From Saccoglossus kowalevskii (Eukaryota > Hemichordata > Enteropneusta > Harrimaniidae), in the NCBI RefSeq assembly GCF_000003605.2, contig NW_003133355.1, forward strand, positions 67,293 through 103,083: 35,791 bases of DNA. Direction: 5' to 3'. This document shows, one piece after another, positions 1-12,800 of the stretch. Every line of letters begins with the position of its first letter. The first letter of the stretch is position 1. A model generated the notes under the pieces. That model did not search any database, was not told the DNA's origin, and worked only from the letters and a program-made list of their open reading frames with translations. The position numbers and the translations under genes were made by a program.

Positions 1-2
1 AA

Positions 3-125
3 TGCAGCGACGAGATCTTGCGAGGCGTGATAGGCGGAATCCACATGTTCTACGAAGGTAGGCTATATGGTTACACCATTTTAATTCAGGATCCATTCTC
101 AGCCCAAGACAAGTTGCAGATGTAG
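3..125 (+). CDS. possible 3'-terminal exon of an unidentified upstream gene (partial)
   Basis: From base 3 a frame stays open for 40 codons to a TAG at 123-125. It reads with protein-like composition, including GVIGGIHMFYEGRLYGY and ending DPFSAQDKLQM. An AATAAA hexamer lies at 148-153, 23 bases after the stop, as expected for a last exon with a short 3' UTR. A GT at 58-59 (GAAG/GTAGGC) could instead be a splice donor, and the opposite strand is also open here, so orientation is not certain. I do not recognise the family. The 5' part would lie outside the window. Confidence 0.27.
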   Translation, partial: CSDEILRGVIGGIHMFYEGRLYGYTILIQDPFSAQDKLQM

Positions 126-2743
126 TTGAGTGAATTGAAATAACGGAAATAAAAGGAAATAACGTGACATGACATTTAGATTTAGGTGGCCGGGTAAACT
201 TATTGCTAGAAACTTGGTCTCTATGGCAACGCATGATGAACTGCAATACCGGAGATTGAGAGACTGGCGGACGGAGAGATGCACATTTCGGGGCCCGATA
301 TTCATGCGGATAACAATTGGAAGCGAACTTGTTACACGCACGTCTGTATTTCATATTATGTTACTATGACCATGACAGCCAATCAGATTCGCGCATTACA
401 GGTACCCATATTCGTATGTCTACCTCCATCCGGGTACCTTCCTTCTGAATTTACCGGATATGACGCAAATAACTTGTCAGGGGAACACGATACGCGGCAA
501 TATTGCAAATGCGCAAATGTGATAGTTAGACACTTCATGTCAAAGGCGCATGCGACACCTCCTGTCATTGTGCAAGGAAATCAGCCCCGCCCCCAATTCA
601 TGAACTTTTATGTTGGTCCCAGAAATAACTATACACACGGATATCAAAATAAAACATTTTTTCAGCTTCATTGTCAGTTGAAAAATGAAGAAGACATTTT
701 CCATATTTTCGAAGGTAACACATACACTTGTATAGATAACAGATAATAGATATTGTATAATATTTGATTATTCCCTCTGACCGGAAAAGAATAAACGTCA
801 AATCTATCCCTTTCGCACGCATGGTTGCTAAGCAACCAAATAACCCGCAACTCAGTCGTCAACTGAATACTCATAAAATGCCTCACTCATTGATGAGATC
901 CGAACTACGTGTTTGTTGCTATGAGTCGGTAAACAATCGCTGGCACTCCTATAGTTGGGCCAGGTGCGTATACACGCTCGCGATCGGGGCCATCATGTCG
1001 GGGCTCAGCCCTATCGGTGTTCAGCCCCGAGGGTTTATTGGAGCCGACCATTGGGTTCCGATAAAATGATGTCGTGTAAACGTAACAATAGACTTGGAAA
1101 GAAAACAAACTACATGATTTTGAATCACAATTTCCCGAGGGGAATTAAAATTATTATATTGGACATTAAGACTAAATGAAATTCGCCACGGTGTAAGCAA
1201 ATACTTATTATTGCACACGCCGTGGTAGTCGAACACGATACAACGCGAAGATAGTAGCGTTTCAAGGCCCACTCCTTATCCGGTCTCTGCTCTGCGAGTA
1301 CAGTGCACATTTGGAGGCTTTCCTATTTGATATGCTGTTCCATTATATCAGCCCTTATATCAGCAATATGTCATGATCGAGGTGCTGGTATCGCATATTG
1401 TTTGTGATAAAACGGTAGCTGGTTTTGAGAGGGTACCAACTTGAAGTCAAAGTATGACGTGTCGTTTTCTAGCTTGTATATTTGGTTTTAACGAGCCGGT
1501 ATATAATGTTCGAGTCTTATAAAATTCTTATTTTGTGTTAACTGTGTTTGGTGGCGTTTATCTAGTCTCTTGTTCGGAAGCTTGGGTACTAATATATTTT
1601 TTGGGGTCGAGGTTATGATCAGTACAGTTGGGTTCGAAGTGAACACACAAGAGTGTTCACGCGTGTACAAGCGTAGGGCAGATTACTGACAAGAAACCAC
1701 CATACTATAATTATTGACGAGGTTTTAATTTCACTTTTTACGCTGACAAAAACAATTGCTAAATTTAATCCACGAGAACATGTAAAATTACAATATAACT
1801 AATTGTTTCCTAGCAAATTCTTGAAGTTAAAAACCAGTGAAATGCTCGCAATATGAAATTAGTGAAAATAAATAGTTTTACAGTTATTTTACAAATAACC
1901 CCTTTTTTAGCCTCCGGCACATTGGTTTTATTATCTGGAGTTTATATACATATATATATATATAACACATATTTTTTAAATTGAACTGACCATTTTTAAC
2001 TTTTCTCCCACAGAGTCGCATCTATTTACCCAGCAGTCTGCGTAAATTATTGCCATGTTTATCTCAAAGTGTGCTCACGTACGACCTTGTATAAAAACAA
2101 AGTATCGGTGCTTTTTAAAAGAATTCAAGTAAATGTGTTAGTCAAACTTATTCGCATCTGAATCATACTTACCCCATGTTTGAAGTCCACCGGTAATCGC
2201 GTGCACCGTCTGAATTCGAATGTTGGTTGCTGAGACTGTAGATGTTGTTTTGCCTCAACACTCTTTCTTCCCATTGGGTGGTTAATCGCGGATTGTTCAC
2301 CTTGGCGTGTAACCATGGAAAGCAAACATATACACAAGGAACCGTGTCTCTATGAATTCGCGCTTTTCATTTGTTAGGAAATACCCCGCTACGCAGTTAT
2401 TGGCATTGAATAGCCAATCACTTTACATGGCCTAAAGAAGGTTTGTAAATAAACCTCTAAGGAGTGTCCATCGTCAAAATAAACCGCAAGTAGAAAATGC
2501 AGGTCTGCTGCACTTTCGTAAGGTCGGAAACAAAGGCCTACTATACACCAGCCCAACCCCACTCCATTGTTGACAACAAAGACAATGGTGAGCCCATGCT
2601 GGTTAGAGAGCAACCATTTAAGTTGCGTTCAAAGAGATGTCACCTTTAGTAACTTGTATTCTTATTTTGCCCTATACTCAAGTCCTCGCTGTAGTCTCAT
2701 CCCCTACGTCACGGTAACGGGACTTTGTTTATTTCAATATTAT
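126..2743. other. intergenic stretch, no supported gene
   Basis: Only short open frames occur, the longest being 155 codons at 279-746 on the + strand. It has no recognisable motif and no splice or repeat support. The stretch is AT-rich after about 1700 and contains a short TA dinucleotide run near 1945-1965. I see no RNA gene or transposase. Confidence 0.5.
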
Positions 2744-2793
2744 CTTTAAAGCGTCACCTGCGCATGCGTCAGTTGGCCATAGCGTGTCATTGC
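2744..2793 (+). mobile_element. MITE family A, truncated copy
   Basis: The segment starts TTTAAAGCGTCACCTGCG and continues through GGCCATAGCGTGTCATTG, matching the left end of the family seen complete at 20792, 24248 and 29126. The rest of the element is missing or too diverged to follow. Confidence 0.6.
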
Positions 2794-3185
2794 ATTGTGT
2801 CGTCACAGGAAGCGCTGTCCCGGCACAGACATGTGTCATATGACGCCTTACTAGCCGATTTTGGCTAAATTAGCGCTCCGCCGCCTCTTTACACTAGTGT
2901 TTATACACGGAACTTGATACTTCTTTTTACAGTTTAAGTTGCTTTTTAATCACGTATTTTAGTGAAATACTGTTTAGTGAGTGAAATACTAACGCCTTCC
3001 GAACCAGACACTAGCAGCGTAAACTTATTGCAAATTTGTGCAATTTTGGGTCCAGTTTGTTCTTACAATATGTCTAAGTTTCATTTATCATTATTTAGTA
3101 AACAGGCCCCTGAAACGATTTGATATATCCGTAAAATACGTGCCAATCGACGATTGACTTCGAAATGTTCGAAATTTCGAACAAA

Positions 3186-3370
3186 CTCCCGGCACACCTT
3201 GCGCATATGCGTCAGATTGGTGTTGAAAGAACGCCGACCTGCAGCGTCAATGGTGTCATTGTTTACAAACAAGCGTCTACCCAAAAGCATTTGCGTTGTT
3301 AGCGTGTGTTGTTATCGTCGCTTGGGTCTCAATTCCCGCGCGTGCGCAGGTGACGACCCTCCCGCTTTAA
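3186..3370 (+). mobile_element. MITE family A, full-length diverged copy
   Basis: A copy of the short non-autonomous element. Its left end is degraded. The middle contains GTTTACAAACAAGCGTCTAC and a GTTGTTATCGTCG segment, and the right end is GTGCGCAGGTGACGACCC followed by CCCGCTTTAA. The right end is the approximate reverse complement of the family's left end, so the element has terminal inverted repeats. Extra bases lie between the left end and the middle compared with the other copies. It has no coding capacity. Confidence 0.72.
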
Positions 3371-5344
3371 TCTGAAAAGACGCAGAACACAAAAATAGAG
3401 GATTGTGTAGCCAGTGCCCGGGGTAGCTATTATTATTATTTTTATTTGACGTTGATCAAATATTCGTTTTCCGTTAGACTCCGTTCCAGTCTCATGCTCA
3501 CTGTGCCCGAAATTGTCACCAACTGAACTCATCGTCGAATGCTACCTTGAGGGCGCTGTGTTAGTCAACGTCATCGCCATGCCACTGCCTAACGGTAACA
3601 AAATCAACGAGATATCTGCACGTCATATTTATTTTTATAAGTATCTTATTTCCGATCTGATTAAAATGAGATCTTAGTTTGGGCTTTATTTTTTTTATTT
3701 TTTAGAAAAATATTTGTATAAAATTATTATTATTATTATTATACATTTTCTTTTACTTTACTTTATTTTATTATTTATTTGCCGGCAATTGTTTTGAGAG
3801 TTTTGGTAATCGCGAAACCCACGATTGAAATAATAAAAAAATAGGTGGTACGTAATAATGATAAAAACAACTACAAAAAATAAAAAAAAAATATATATAG
3901 TATACAAATAAAATATATAAAGGAAAATTAAATTCACGCCGTATAATACATCAGATTTTAATCAGATTGTTTTAATCCCTTATTCAAAAAGTGACCGCGA
4001 ATGTTATAAGTTGTAAAGATATTTTCATGAGTGATGGGTATACCTTTACAAAAAAATGCGCCCTCTTGCGACAAAGTGTTTCTGTGACGTTAAATCGTGT
4101 GAAATGACGTAATAGCAGAGTTTTATGATGGATGTAAGCCATGCCGTACATCTTCGTACATCTACAACAAAATAGTGTTGACGGACCGCTAGAGATCCCC
4201 GGGAGAAATCCAAACAATATCGGACGCTATTAGGGACAACATCAAATGTTCAATGTAGGATAAAAAAAAACTTAATTCCTTTAGTCCCTCCCCCACCCCC
4301 ACTGAAACTTACTAGTAATTGATAAATATTGATCATGGCGTCAGACGTCAGAATTCACCATTAAATACAAACTGATTATCGGACAGTAGTATGGCATAGC
4401 AGTTGGTTGTTACGTGGGTGTAAAAAAGGGGAATATACGCAAGCACAAAATACTTTTCTGGGTTCTGCGCATGCTCTAGGTCCATGCCCTGGAATTGACC
4501 TCATTTTACACTCGGACCAAACCATTTTCTCGTCTTGGATTTTGTTTCATTTTCTGTTATTTTTGTCCATGATTGGATAGAAAAAAACGAACTACAAATA
4601 CTCCAAGATTTTTTTGACTTCATTAAAAATAAAATCTTTTTTGTAGGATGGAAACTTTTTGAGGTCAAACCCCACCCCCACCCCCAAACTAAAGCAAATA
4701 AGTTTTTTTTTATCCGACATCGATCTGTTTTCGTTGTCCCTTAGCGGTGACGACTTTCCCGGAAGTCGAAGATACAGCGTTTCGCATGCGCCCGCATGGC
4801 GTTTTGGGGTGTAACGTAAACTTGCATGTGTGGTATTGTGTTCGGGGCGTGCCAATCGACGTCACAGAAATAAACTCCCTTCTATCGACTATTGGTATTT
4901 TCTATCGTGCTATAAAAGCAGAAGTATTTTGCACCCAGTCTCGCTACTTCCGGGAAAGTGTTCTATATTACGTCATAGAAGCGCTTCGCTGATAGATGGC
5001 GCGATTTACGAGAACAATGCTGATCAGTGTATTGTCATACCAGCCGAGTAATATTAGTATTTTTTCTGATTTCGGTAAGAGAGAATTCCTATTTAATTTA
5101 ATTACTACGAATGTGTGTATCGATAAAACAAAAATAAGTACGAATTTGAAATTGGATGGGTGAAGGTTGGTCAATATGAATCACGAATGTAGGTTGTTTC
5201 GAAGTGCACGCTAAGGAATTTTCACGTGTGAACAAGTTCTATTGCCCATGTATTATCAATTGGATATTGGAGTATCTTTACAAGTAGGTCCATGCCACCT
5301 TTTTATTATTTTAAAAATATAGTTCTCGGCACATATTGCTCAAA
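3371..5344. other. AT-rich intergenic DNA with microsatellites
   Basis: No gene is supported. Short TTA trinucleotide runs lie near 3428-3446 and 3724-3742, and poly-A/T tracts are frequent. C-rich and A-rich patches near 4280-4300 and 4668-4690 are of low complexity. Confidence 0.5.
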
Positions 5345-5507
5345 TAAACAAATAAATAAATAAATTAATTAATTAATTAATTAATTAATTAATTAATAAA
5401 TTAATTTTATTAATTAATTTTATTAATATTAATTTATTAATATTATTTTTATTAATTAAATTAATTAATTTAAATAATAAAATTAATTAATTAATTAATT
5501 AATTAAA
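5345..5507. repeat. (TTAA)n-type tetranucleotide tract
   Basis: About 160 bases are built almost only from AAAT, TTAA and TTTATTAA motifs. Because TTAA is self-complementary, the tract can fold on itself or extrude cruciforms. It is followed directly by ordinary sequence (GGGGACCCGCTC). Confidence 0.9.
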
Positions 5508-6672
5508 GGGGACCCGCTCAATCCCAGGGATTGCACCAAAGAATCATGGAACACTATTGTTTATGTTGTTTACAAAGTTAATCAATCTTTTGTTATCCAT
5601 TGTAATTTTAATCCAGAAAGTAAATTTGTTGTGAGATTAGGCTTAACTGGAAGTGCCACTTTAAGTAATATAACGTGTTTTTTTTTTAAAAAAACCGTGG
5701 CCAACCCTCCACATTACATTCTTCCAATAGGCAATTATTTCGCAAAGTACTAGTATGACAAATCCAAGGCATTTCATGGATATGTATTGATCAAACTTGA
5801 GTACTAGTAATTAATATCAAACAATGAGAAGACGCACGCTTTAAAGAAATAGTTCTAGATTGGGCCGTGGAGGTATAATCCACTGTGCGTAAACTTAAAT
5901 AAGGCAAGACTTGTTTTATTCCTTGTTTCTCGGGTTTTTATAAGGCAATTTTTTTGAGGAGGGTGGGAAAAAAATAAAATTAATTCTTTTTTTCCATCAG
6001 ATTTGTGTGATTCTCAAAGAATTGTAAGTGAGATCATTGATCGGAGAGAAGAAATGAAATAAAATTGTATTCCAAGTACAACCTTGTTTCTCATCTGCGT
6101 GAGACTTCGGTACTTTGATCATGATACTCCCACGAAAATGCAACTTCAAATTGGATTTGGTAGTATGCGGCGGGCGGTGAATATAAATGAAGATAAAAAT
6201 AATATTTGCTTAGCAATTTTTTGCACTTACAAGTCGGCGGGCGCGAGAAATGACACTGAAATAAAATTTTATTTCTATTTCATGTTCGGCTCCTGTTCAT
6301 TCGGCGGGTTCGCGAAACAAGGAATAATAAAAGTCTGGCCTAAAATGACATAAATTTATTGACTGATATATTGTGTTCATAAAAAAAAAAAAAAAAAAAA
6401 AAACAACGAAGCGCCTAATCCTGTTGTATTGAATTATATCTGATTCAGCCATAACACTTAGTAAGGGTTTGTCAATTTGACAACTAGGGAACACAAAGAA
6501 TTTAGTTTTCTGAAAGTATTGTTTATACGTCTGCCGCGATTTGTAACACTTTGTTTTTGTATTCGCATTACTCCTAGTACATTGCTGGCCGTTTTTCGTC
6601 CTCGAACATTTTTCTTCTCCAGCCCCAAGTTTTAAAATGGACTACCCGTAATACGTTTAAAATTGAAACACA
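5508..6672. other. sequence upstream of the amphiphysin promoter, no gene seen
   Basis: Only short chance open frames are present. A run of 23 A lies at 6381-6403. A self-complementary AAATAAAATTTTATTT lies near 6259. No further structure is supported. Confidence 0.45.
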
Positions 6673-6682
6673 TATATAAAAA
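6673..6682 (+). promoter_or_regulatory. TATA-like box
   Basis: TATATAAAAA lies about 145 bases before the start codon of exon 1, which would put transcription start near 6700-6710. In AT-rich DNA such a match can arise by chance, and the NRF-1-like and YY1-like sites nearer the ATG could instead drive a TATA-less start. Confidence 0.3.
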
Positions 6683-6791
6683 AATCTGTCCAAGCTGTGC
6701 GGAGTCAACTCAACCGTAACGACCGACAGAGGGCTCGGAGTGAAACCGTTTTCCCAGCATTCGTAGCAAAATCGCCGTCAGTTTGTAACAG

Positions 6792-6802
6792 ACGCATGCG
6801 CA
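6792..6802 (+). promoter_or_regulatory. NRF-1-like palindrome
   Basis: ACGCATGCGCA contains the GCATGCGC core of the NRF-1 consensus (YGCGCATGCGCR), with mismatches at the outer left positions. It lies 22 bases before the start codon, a usual place in housekeeping-type promoters. The surrounding 17 bases, AACAGACGCATGCGCAG, also occur in a MITE copy near 29236, so the site may be transposon-derived. Confidence 0.4.
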
Positions 6803-6820
6803 GTACTCAATCTACTTTCC

Positions 6821-6831
6821 AAGATGGCGGA
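6821..6831 (+). promoter_or_regulatory. YY1-type site spanning the start codon
   Basis: AAGATGGCGGA matches the YY1 element AANATGGCGG, which in many animal genes lies just downstream of the transcription start and includes the ATG. If it works here, the 5' UTR would be very short. The context also gives an acceptable initiation site, with A at -3 and G at +4. Confidence 0.45.
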
Positions 6832-6898
6832 AGGAGGCAAGAGGAGCAGTTTCCTGGGCAAAAGTTTTACTAAACACACAACACGAGCGAAGGAGCGG
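6824..6898 (+). CDS. BIN1: exon 1: start codon and H0 helix
   Basis: It encodes residues 1-25, [20 protein letters not shown] then RAKER, and ends in phase 0 before donor GTGAGT. Basic residues alternate with Phe/Leu as expected for the membrane-inserting N-terminal amphipathic helix of N-BAR proteins. It joins directly to [11 protein letters not shown] of exon 2, which matches the family pattern EKVLQKLGKADET. Confidence 0.9.
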
Positions 6899-9800
6899 GT
6901 GAGTACGGTAGATTCAGTGTAACTCCAGATATCGTACTAGGCGCCATAACGCGGCGTAGTGTTTACGTAGATGCATTAGGCTACTGTACCACACCTATCG
7001 CTGATCGATCAACATTCAAATTCACAACAAAAACACGCCCATTGCATTGCGTACTGTTCCGTCAGGTATTTGAGCAAGTGTCGTCATTCGTCGTCAGCGA
7101 TCCAAATACCCGACAGTTATTAATTTAATCCGTATCTGCTAACGATGCCGGGGTCGTCGCTTCAGTTAAACGAAGTAGCATTGAGGCTACTGTGAATAAT
7201 GTTTCTGTAGTACACTGCGTACGGCATTGAAATCTGCGTTAAAGCACGGTCCCTCTACTATGACTGTTGACTGAGGCAAAAAGGTTCAAGTTAATGAGAC
7301 GTTACGCCGCGACCCAGTTTCGTATGTGGTTGATATTTGATTTAGATCTATTGACAGATGTCGTGCCGCCCTGCTTATCAGTACCGGTTCGTTACTAGTA
7401 CGTTATTTTTTTGAAGGTGACTTCCACCGAGATTCCGACCTTGATTCGTTTTCATTCAGTGCTTCTCTTGGCCATGGGTTATCTGTGCACTTAATTTAGC
7501 TGTCAAAATAGTATGTTTGTAGTTTAGAATCCTGGATCTATTTACAGCAACTATCAGTATCTATATATTTACCCAGATGTGGGGTTTGTGTTACTATGAC
7601 TTTGAGCAAATAATTTAAACCGCAGATACAGTGTATGAAAAGATTTCAGTATTTAAATAGTAATCTGTGACGGTGCATCATACTTGAATGTGTCAGGAAA
7701 TCCCTGTAATTAAAACTATCAAAATGCAATTAAGTATACTGAAGAATACTTTATTTTCGCTTGGAATTTATTTTCGCTGAAGGAATGATTCCGTGAAAAT
7801 AAAATCCAGTGAATAATCTTTTTTTCCTATATTTCACATTCAACTCATCAAATATAAATTCCATACAAAATGCCCAAAAGGCCTTTTCAGTGAAAATTAA
7901 TACCAGCTAAAGTAAAGTATTTCACAGTATTTTGTTTTTTACAGTTTCAGTTTTGCATAACAATCATGAGTATATGTGTAAGAATAGAATAGAATTGAAT
8001 AGAATAGAATTGAATAGAATTGAATAAAATAGAATAGAATAGAATAGAATAGAATAGAATAGAATAGAATTGAATAATGCTTTATTACCACCTTAATGAA
8101 ATCTGACATTTCAGTTTTGGTAATTGCTGTATTAAAGCTTTTGAAAATAAACTACACATACAATACAATAATATATTGTGCCAATAAGCATTACCATTGG
8201 TCTAACAGGAGGATTGGTGATGAAAAATAAACTACACATACAATACAATGATAGATTTCAAATAAACAACAACTAAATTACACTGAAAATATAGCACAAC
8301 AATACATCAATTGATTTTCACCTTTACTTTTCTTATTTTGTAGGCTTTCTGTATGTGATTTAATAACCCGAGTAGACATTGTTTGTTAATTGTGTATTTA
8401 GTAAGATGATGTCATAGTTAGTTTGCCTGATTGGCATAATTCAAAGCGCATTCCATGTTACACACAAACAAACAAACAAACAATTTGAAAACATAATACT
8501 GTAGAATACTTTATTTTCGCTTGGAATTGATTTTCGCTATTTTCGCTGAAGGAATGTTTCCGTGAAAATAAAATCCAGCGAATATACTTTTTTTCCTATA
8601 TTTCACATTAAACTCATCAAAAATCAGTGAAAATAAATTCCACACAAAACGCCCAAAAAGCCTTTTCAGCGAAAATTAATTCCAGCGAATATAAAGTATT
8701 CCACAGTATTGCTATGGGTCCCATTTCACACACGACAAGACACAACTTGTGTTGCTGAGATGGATGATAGGGCATGTTTTATTTTAAACAGTCGTTTGAG
8801 TCTTCAAAATTACTGTTTATCATAGGTTTAGTTTTTCCAGTGAGTAATATTTTCATTCAGTCGCTGGCTGCCCACTCAAACACCACAATGGATCCTGATA
8901 TAGAAAAACCAGGGTGGATGCACAGCAAATTGGTGCGCACTGTTTTTTATCAAGCAGATGAGCAAAACATGAACAAGTAACTGTCTGGAAAAATTGCAAT
9001 ACAAATTTGATGCAATTTGCTTAATTTGCAGAGTATAGACAATCAGAGTTACTGTGAAATACTTTATTTTCCATGGAATTAATTTTCACTGAAAAGGCTT
9101 TTTGGGCATTTTGTGAGGAACTTATTTTCACTGATTTTTCACTGCGTTTAATGTGAAATATAGGAAAAAAAGTATATTCGCTGGATTTTATTTTCACAGA
9201 ATCATCCCTTCAGCGAAAATAGCGAAAATAAATTCCAAGCAAATTCCATCCACATTTCGCTATACCAGAATCCATTGCAGTATTTGAGAGGGAAGCCAGC
9301 AATCAAATGTAAATACCACTGACTCTGATGACGCTGTGGATCCAGGGCTAAGATTTAGTTTAATCCAAACTGTTACTTTATGTCTCTGCAAGGAAGTCAA
9401 TAATGTACGTAATAATAATAAAAATAAATTCAAACAATAATAATCATCCAATGAGAGTGCTTAGACTGGTACAGATTCTCCCATGCATCCCTGGAAATGC
9501 GGTTATTATGAAAAGTTTTAATAATACATGTCCTTGTTTGGGTCAGCCGCTCAGTGGCGTTCGATATCAGCTTTTAATATGTTAGCAGACAGAATGAACA
9601 TCTATATACACAGCAAACATAGTGAATTACATTTTCCCCAAAATTCACTGTAGCAATCCAAGAAAAATCGTTGTTTGCCTTTTATAACTAAAAAATGATG
9701 CTATTTTTACACCCTCTGATTTCCTCTGTTAGGTTGTGTGTAAACTAGTTTTTAACATGACACGGCTTTGGTGGTTTTAAAGATAGAGGTGATTGGTGAT

Positions 9801-12800
9801 TGTACTGTAGTTGAAACAGTGAATCTGGTTTCTGTTGTGGAATATGGTTATTTTTTTTATTAAACATGTTTAAAACGTGAGGAATGTCAGGAAGAGAAGA
9901 CTATAAAAACTATTTTGTAGGTGATGACTGAAATTGACAATGGTGCTCAAATGGTTAGAGTGACAATGTGAATAATGTGTGTCTGTCATGCTCAATTTTA
10001 GTTAAAGGCCGCGAGTGCGAGTGCTTGTATTCAACCAGGTCTTGTTGATGTCAGGATAGCACATTAAATTACCATGATACCATTATGATAGGAAGATGGT
10101 CACACAGCCCTGACACATACCGTAGTCCCAAACATGGGATATGGTTTCTGTGGTACAATGGACTGTATGTGTGCATTAAATTGCCATAATGACATTATGA
10201 ACAGATGATGGTCACATTGTCCCATGCTGAAATGCATTGTACACATGTGTATTACAACAAATATTTATGTTAGCTTGACCTTTGACCTGTTCATTTTTTT
10301 GATGAGGTTCCTGNNNNNNNNNNNNNNNNNNNNNNNNNNNNNNNNNNNNNNNNNNNNNNNNNNNNNNNNNNNNNNNNNNNNNNNNNNNNNNNNNNNNNNN
10401 NNNNNNNNNNNNNNNNNNNNNNNNNNNNNNNNNNNNNNNNNNNNNNNNNNNNNNNNNNNNNNNNNNNNNNNNNNNNNNNNNNNNNNNNNNNNNNNNNNNN
10501 NNNNNNNNNNNNNNNNNNNNNNNNNNNNNNNNNNNNNNNNNNNNNNNNNNNNNNNNNNNNNNNNNNNNNNNNNNNNNNNNNNNNNNNNNNNNNNNNNNNN
10601 NNNNNNNNNNNNNNNNNNNNNNNNNNNNNNNNNNNNNNNNNNNNNNNNNNNNNNNNNNNNNNNNNNNNNNNNNNNNNNNNNNNNNNNNNNNNNNNNNNNN
10701 NNNNNNNNNNNNNNNNNNNNNNNNNNTGCTTACTTACTACAGGCGTCTCTGTGTGTATGTAGCTGTGAGTATCATTATTGTCAATAATTGGATAGCTTGT
10801 AGCCAATCAGGTTATCCTATGTCAGGCAAAGGCTGGTACAAAAGTTGGTCATACAACCTGTTGCAGGTGTGACAGACTTGGTAGATAGATATGGTAGATA
10901 TTTGCCATCAGACAAAAGAGGATTAATGTCTTGTAACTCACTTCGGACATATAAATCATCACAAGAATTTACCAAATTCAAGATGACAAAAGAATTGTAT
11001 ACGATGATTTGTTTTTGTGATGTGACGTTGCCTCAGTAATGTATAATTGTCACATCAGGGAAAGAAATCTTAATCTACCACTCAATTGTTTTATCACCGT
11101 AATATCTGTATTAGAAGCCGCTTTAATAGAAGCCGCTCACATTCTTTTACGAAAATTAAGAACCACAAATGTTCCCCATTTCTGTGTATGCTCAAGCCAC
11201 ATTCTCACTGTTGTATTGTGCCATTTTAATAGAAGTCACTCGGGGATTTTTCTAGAAAACAACTGCAAGAGGGAGCACTGCAATTCAACGGCGCCACCAA
11301 GTGGGGGAGATAGGGTTCTCTCTACCAGGGTGTGGAGTTTTTGATAATTCTGAGTTAAAATGGCGCATTCTATGGCTTCCTTGGGGCCAAAAATTACTAT
11401 CAGACAGGTCACAGTTGAAGACTCAGGCCACATGTGATCCCTGCTGGTCAATCCGAATTTTATGGTTGCCAGAGGATATGCTCCCCAGGGTAAGGGGGCG
11501 CATGGCCATGGCATGAGGGCGCTGCCCCCCTGATCTCTTGTTTAAAAAAATCCCTGGTCACTGTTTCTGATACAGAGCTTACAATATGCCATACTTTTTC
11601 TTTTTTTTTTAAATATATTTTTTGTGCCAGGCGACAGTTCTGGACATTGAATGTCACTGTTGTCTCTCCTGACTTTTTTTTTGTATGTGCAAATTGCAAG
11701 TGCTAGTGCTGACACATAGTGCATTTTTGCCACAGAAGTCATTTCCTGTTTGGGACTACACGACATCAATTTAATGCGTTGTCTTGGCGTCAACCAGGCT
11801 CAGTCGAACACAAGCACCTGCGGACCTTAACCAAGGTTCCCCTAAAGTCGCATTTGTTAGTGAACAAGTCTCGACCAATGGAATCGGCCTTCCCATTGAG
11901 TCTGTTGCACACTCACCCAGGGTAGGGGTTGACCCTTTGATGTTCAGCCTAAGATAGGATTTGAACTTGGGTCTACCGATCATGAGTCTGATGCAACAAC
12001 CACTATGCTACCAGTGACCGGTTTACTTACTATACTTACCTCTTGTTTTCTTCATAGATGCTCCGATCATTAGGGAAGGCTGATGAAACAAAAGACCAAA
12101 TATTCGATGAGTATGTCCAGAATTTCAACAAACAACAAGCGGCAGCCGGTAAACTACAACGAGAAGTCAAGCAGTATATCCAGTGTGTCAAAGGTTGGTA
12201 ACCATAGCAATGGCTCGTATTATACATCTTTTCCTACAAGGATATATCATGGGAATGCCGAAATCCAAAAAGTTTAGAACAGAATCAGCGAACTTCTTTG
12301 TATGGAGTCCGGTCAAACTCTGGTGGCAGCCATGTTTGTTTTTAGTATTAGAGGTCTCTTACGTGCGTAATCATTCTATGTTTGGAATTCGCATTTCCTA
12401 ATATGGTAGGATGAAAATACCCTGTAAAATACCGCAAAATTACGACACGCTGTAACTTATGGCGTTAAGATGACAGATGTATAATAATCACTGATACTCA
12501 CAGCAAATATTTTGGTGTTATCAGATTGTAGCAATCTGTAATTAATGTGAAATCTCGTCAGTTTTAGTTTATTTGTCTCTGATCGTTTTCGTATTTCCAT
12601 TCTGAAGTCAATGTATGCTTGTTCTTTCTTGTACAGTAGTACACCACTTAAATTAACCTGTTCACCACCGGTTTTGACAGATGACCAGTTTACACTGGAT
12701 TAAACCGGTTTTGACAGATTTCCAGTTTACACAGAATGAAACCAGTTTTGACAGATGACCAGTTTACACTGGATTAAACCAGTTTTGACTGGATTTGATG

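Larger units (their letters stand above)
6899..12057 (+). other. intron 1 (5.2 kb)
   Basis: A GTGAGT...TTCATAG intron. It holds a pentanucleotide repeat, three family-B MITEs, an approximately 115-bp duplication near 10055-10215, the assembly gap, and a tRNA-derived SINE ending 36 bases before exon 2. No other coding exon is recognised. Confidence 0.8.

Noticed and set aside
279-746. 155-codon open frame on the + strand
   Set aside because: No recognisable domain, no splice or promoter support, and overlapping frames on the other strand are also open. It may be chance.
9950-10045. tRNA/SINE-like phrase (CTCAAATGGTTAGAGTG followed by GTGCTTGTATTCAACC)
   Set aside because: The A-box is weak and the B-box does not fit GGTTCRANTCC; not enough to call a SINE.
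10224-10806. Open frames of 171-187 codons across the N run
   Set aside because: They consist almost entirely of unknown bases.
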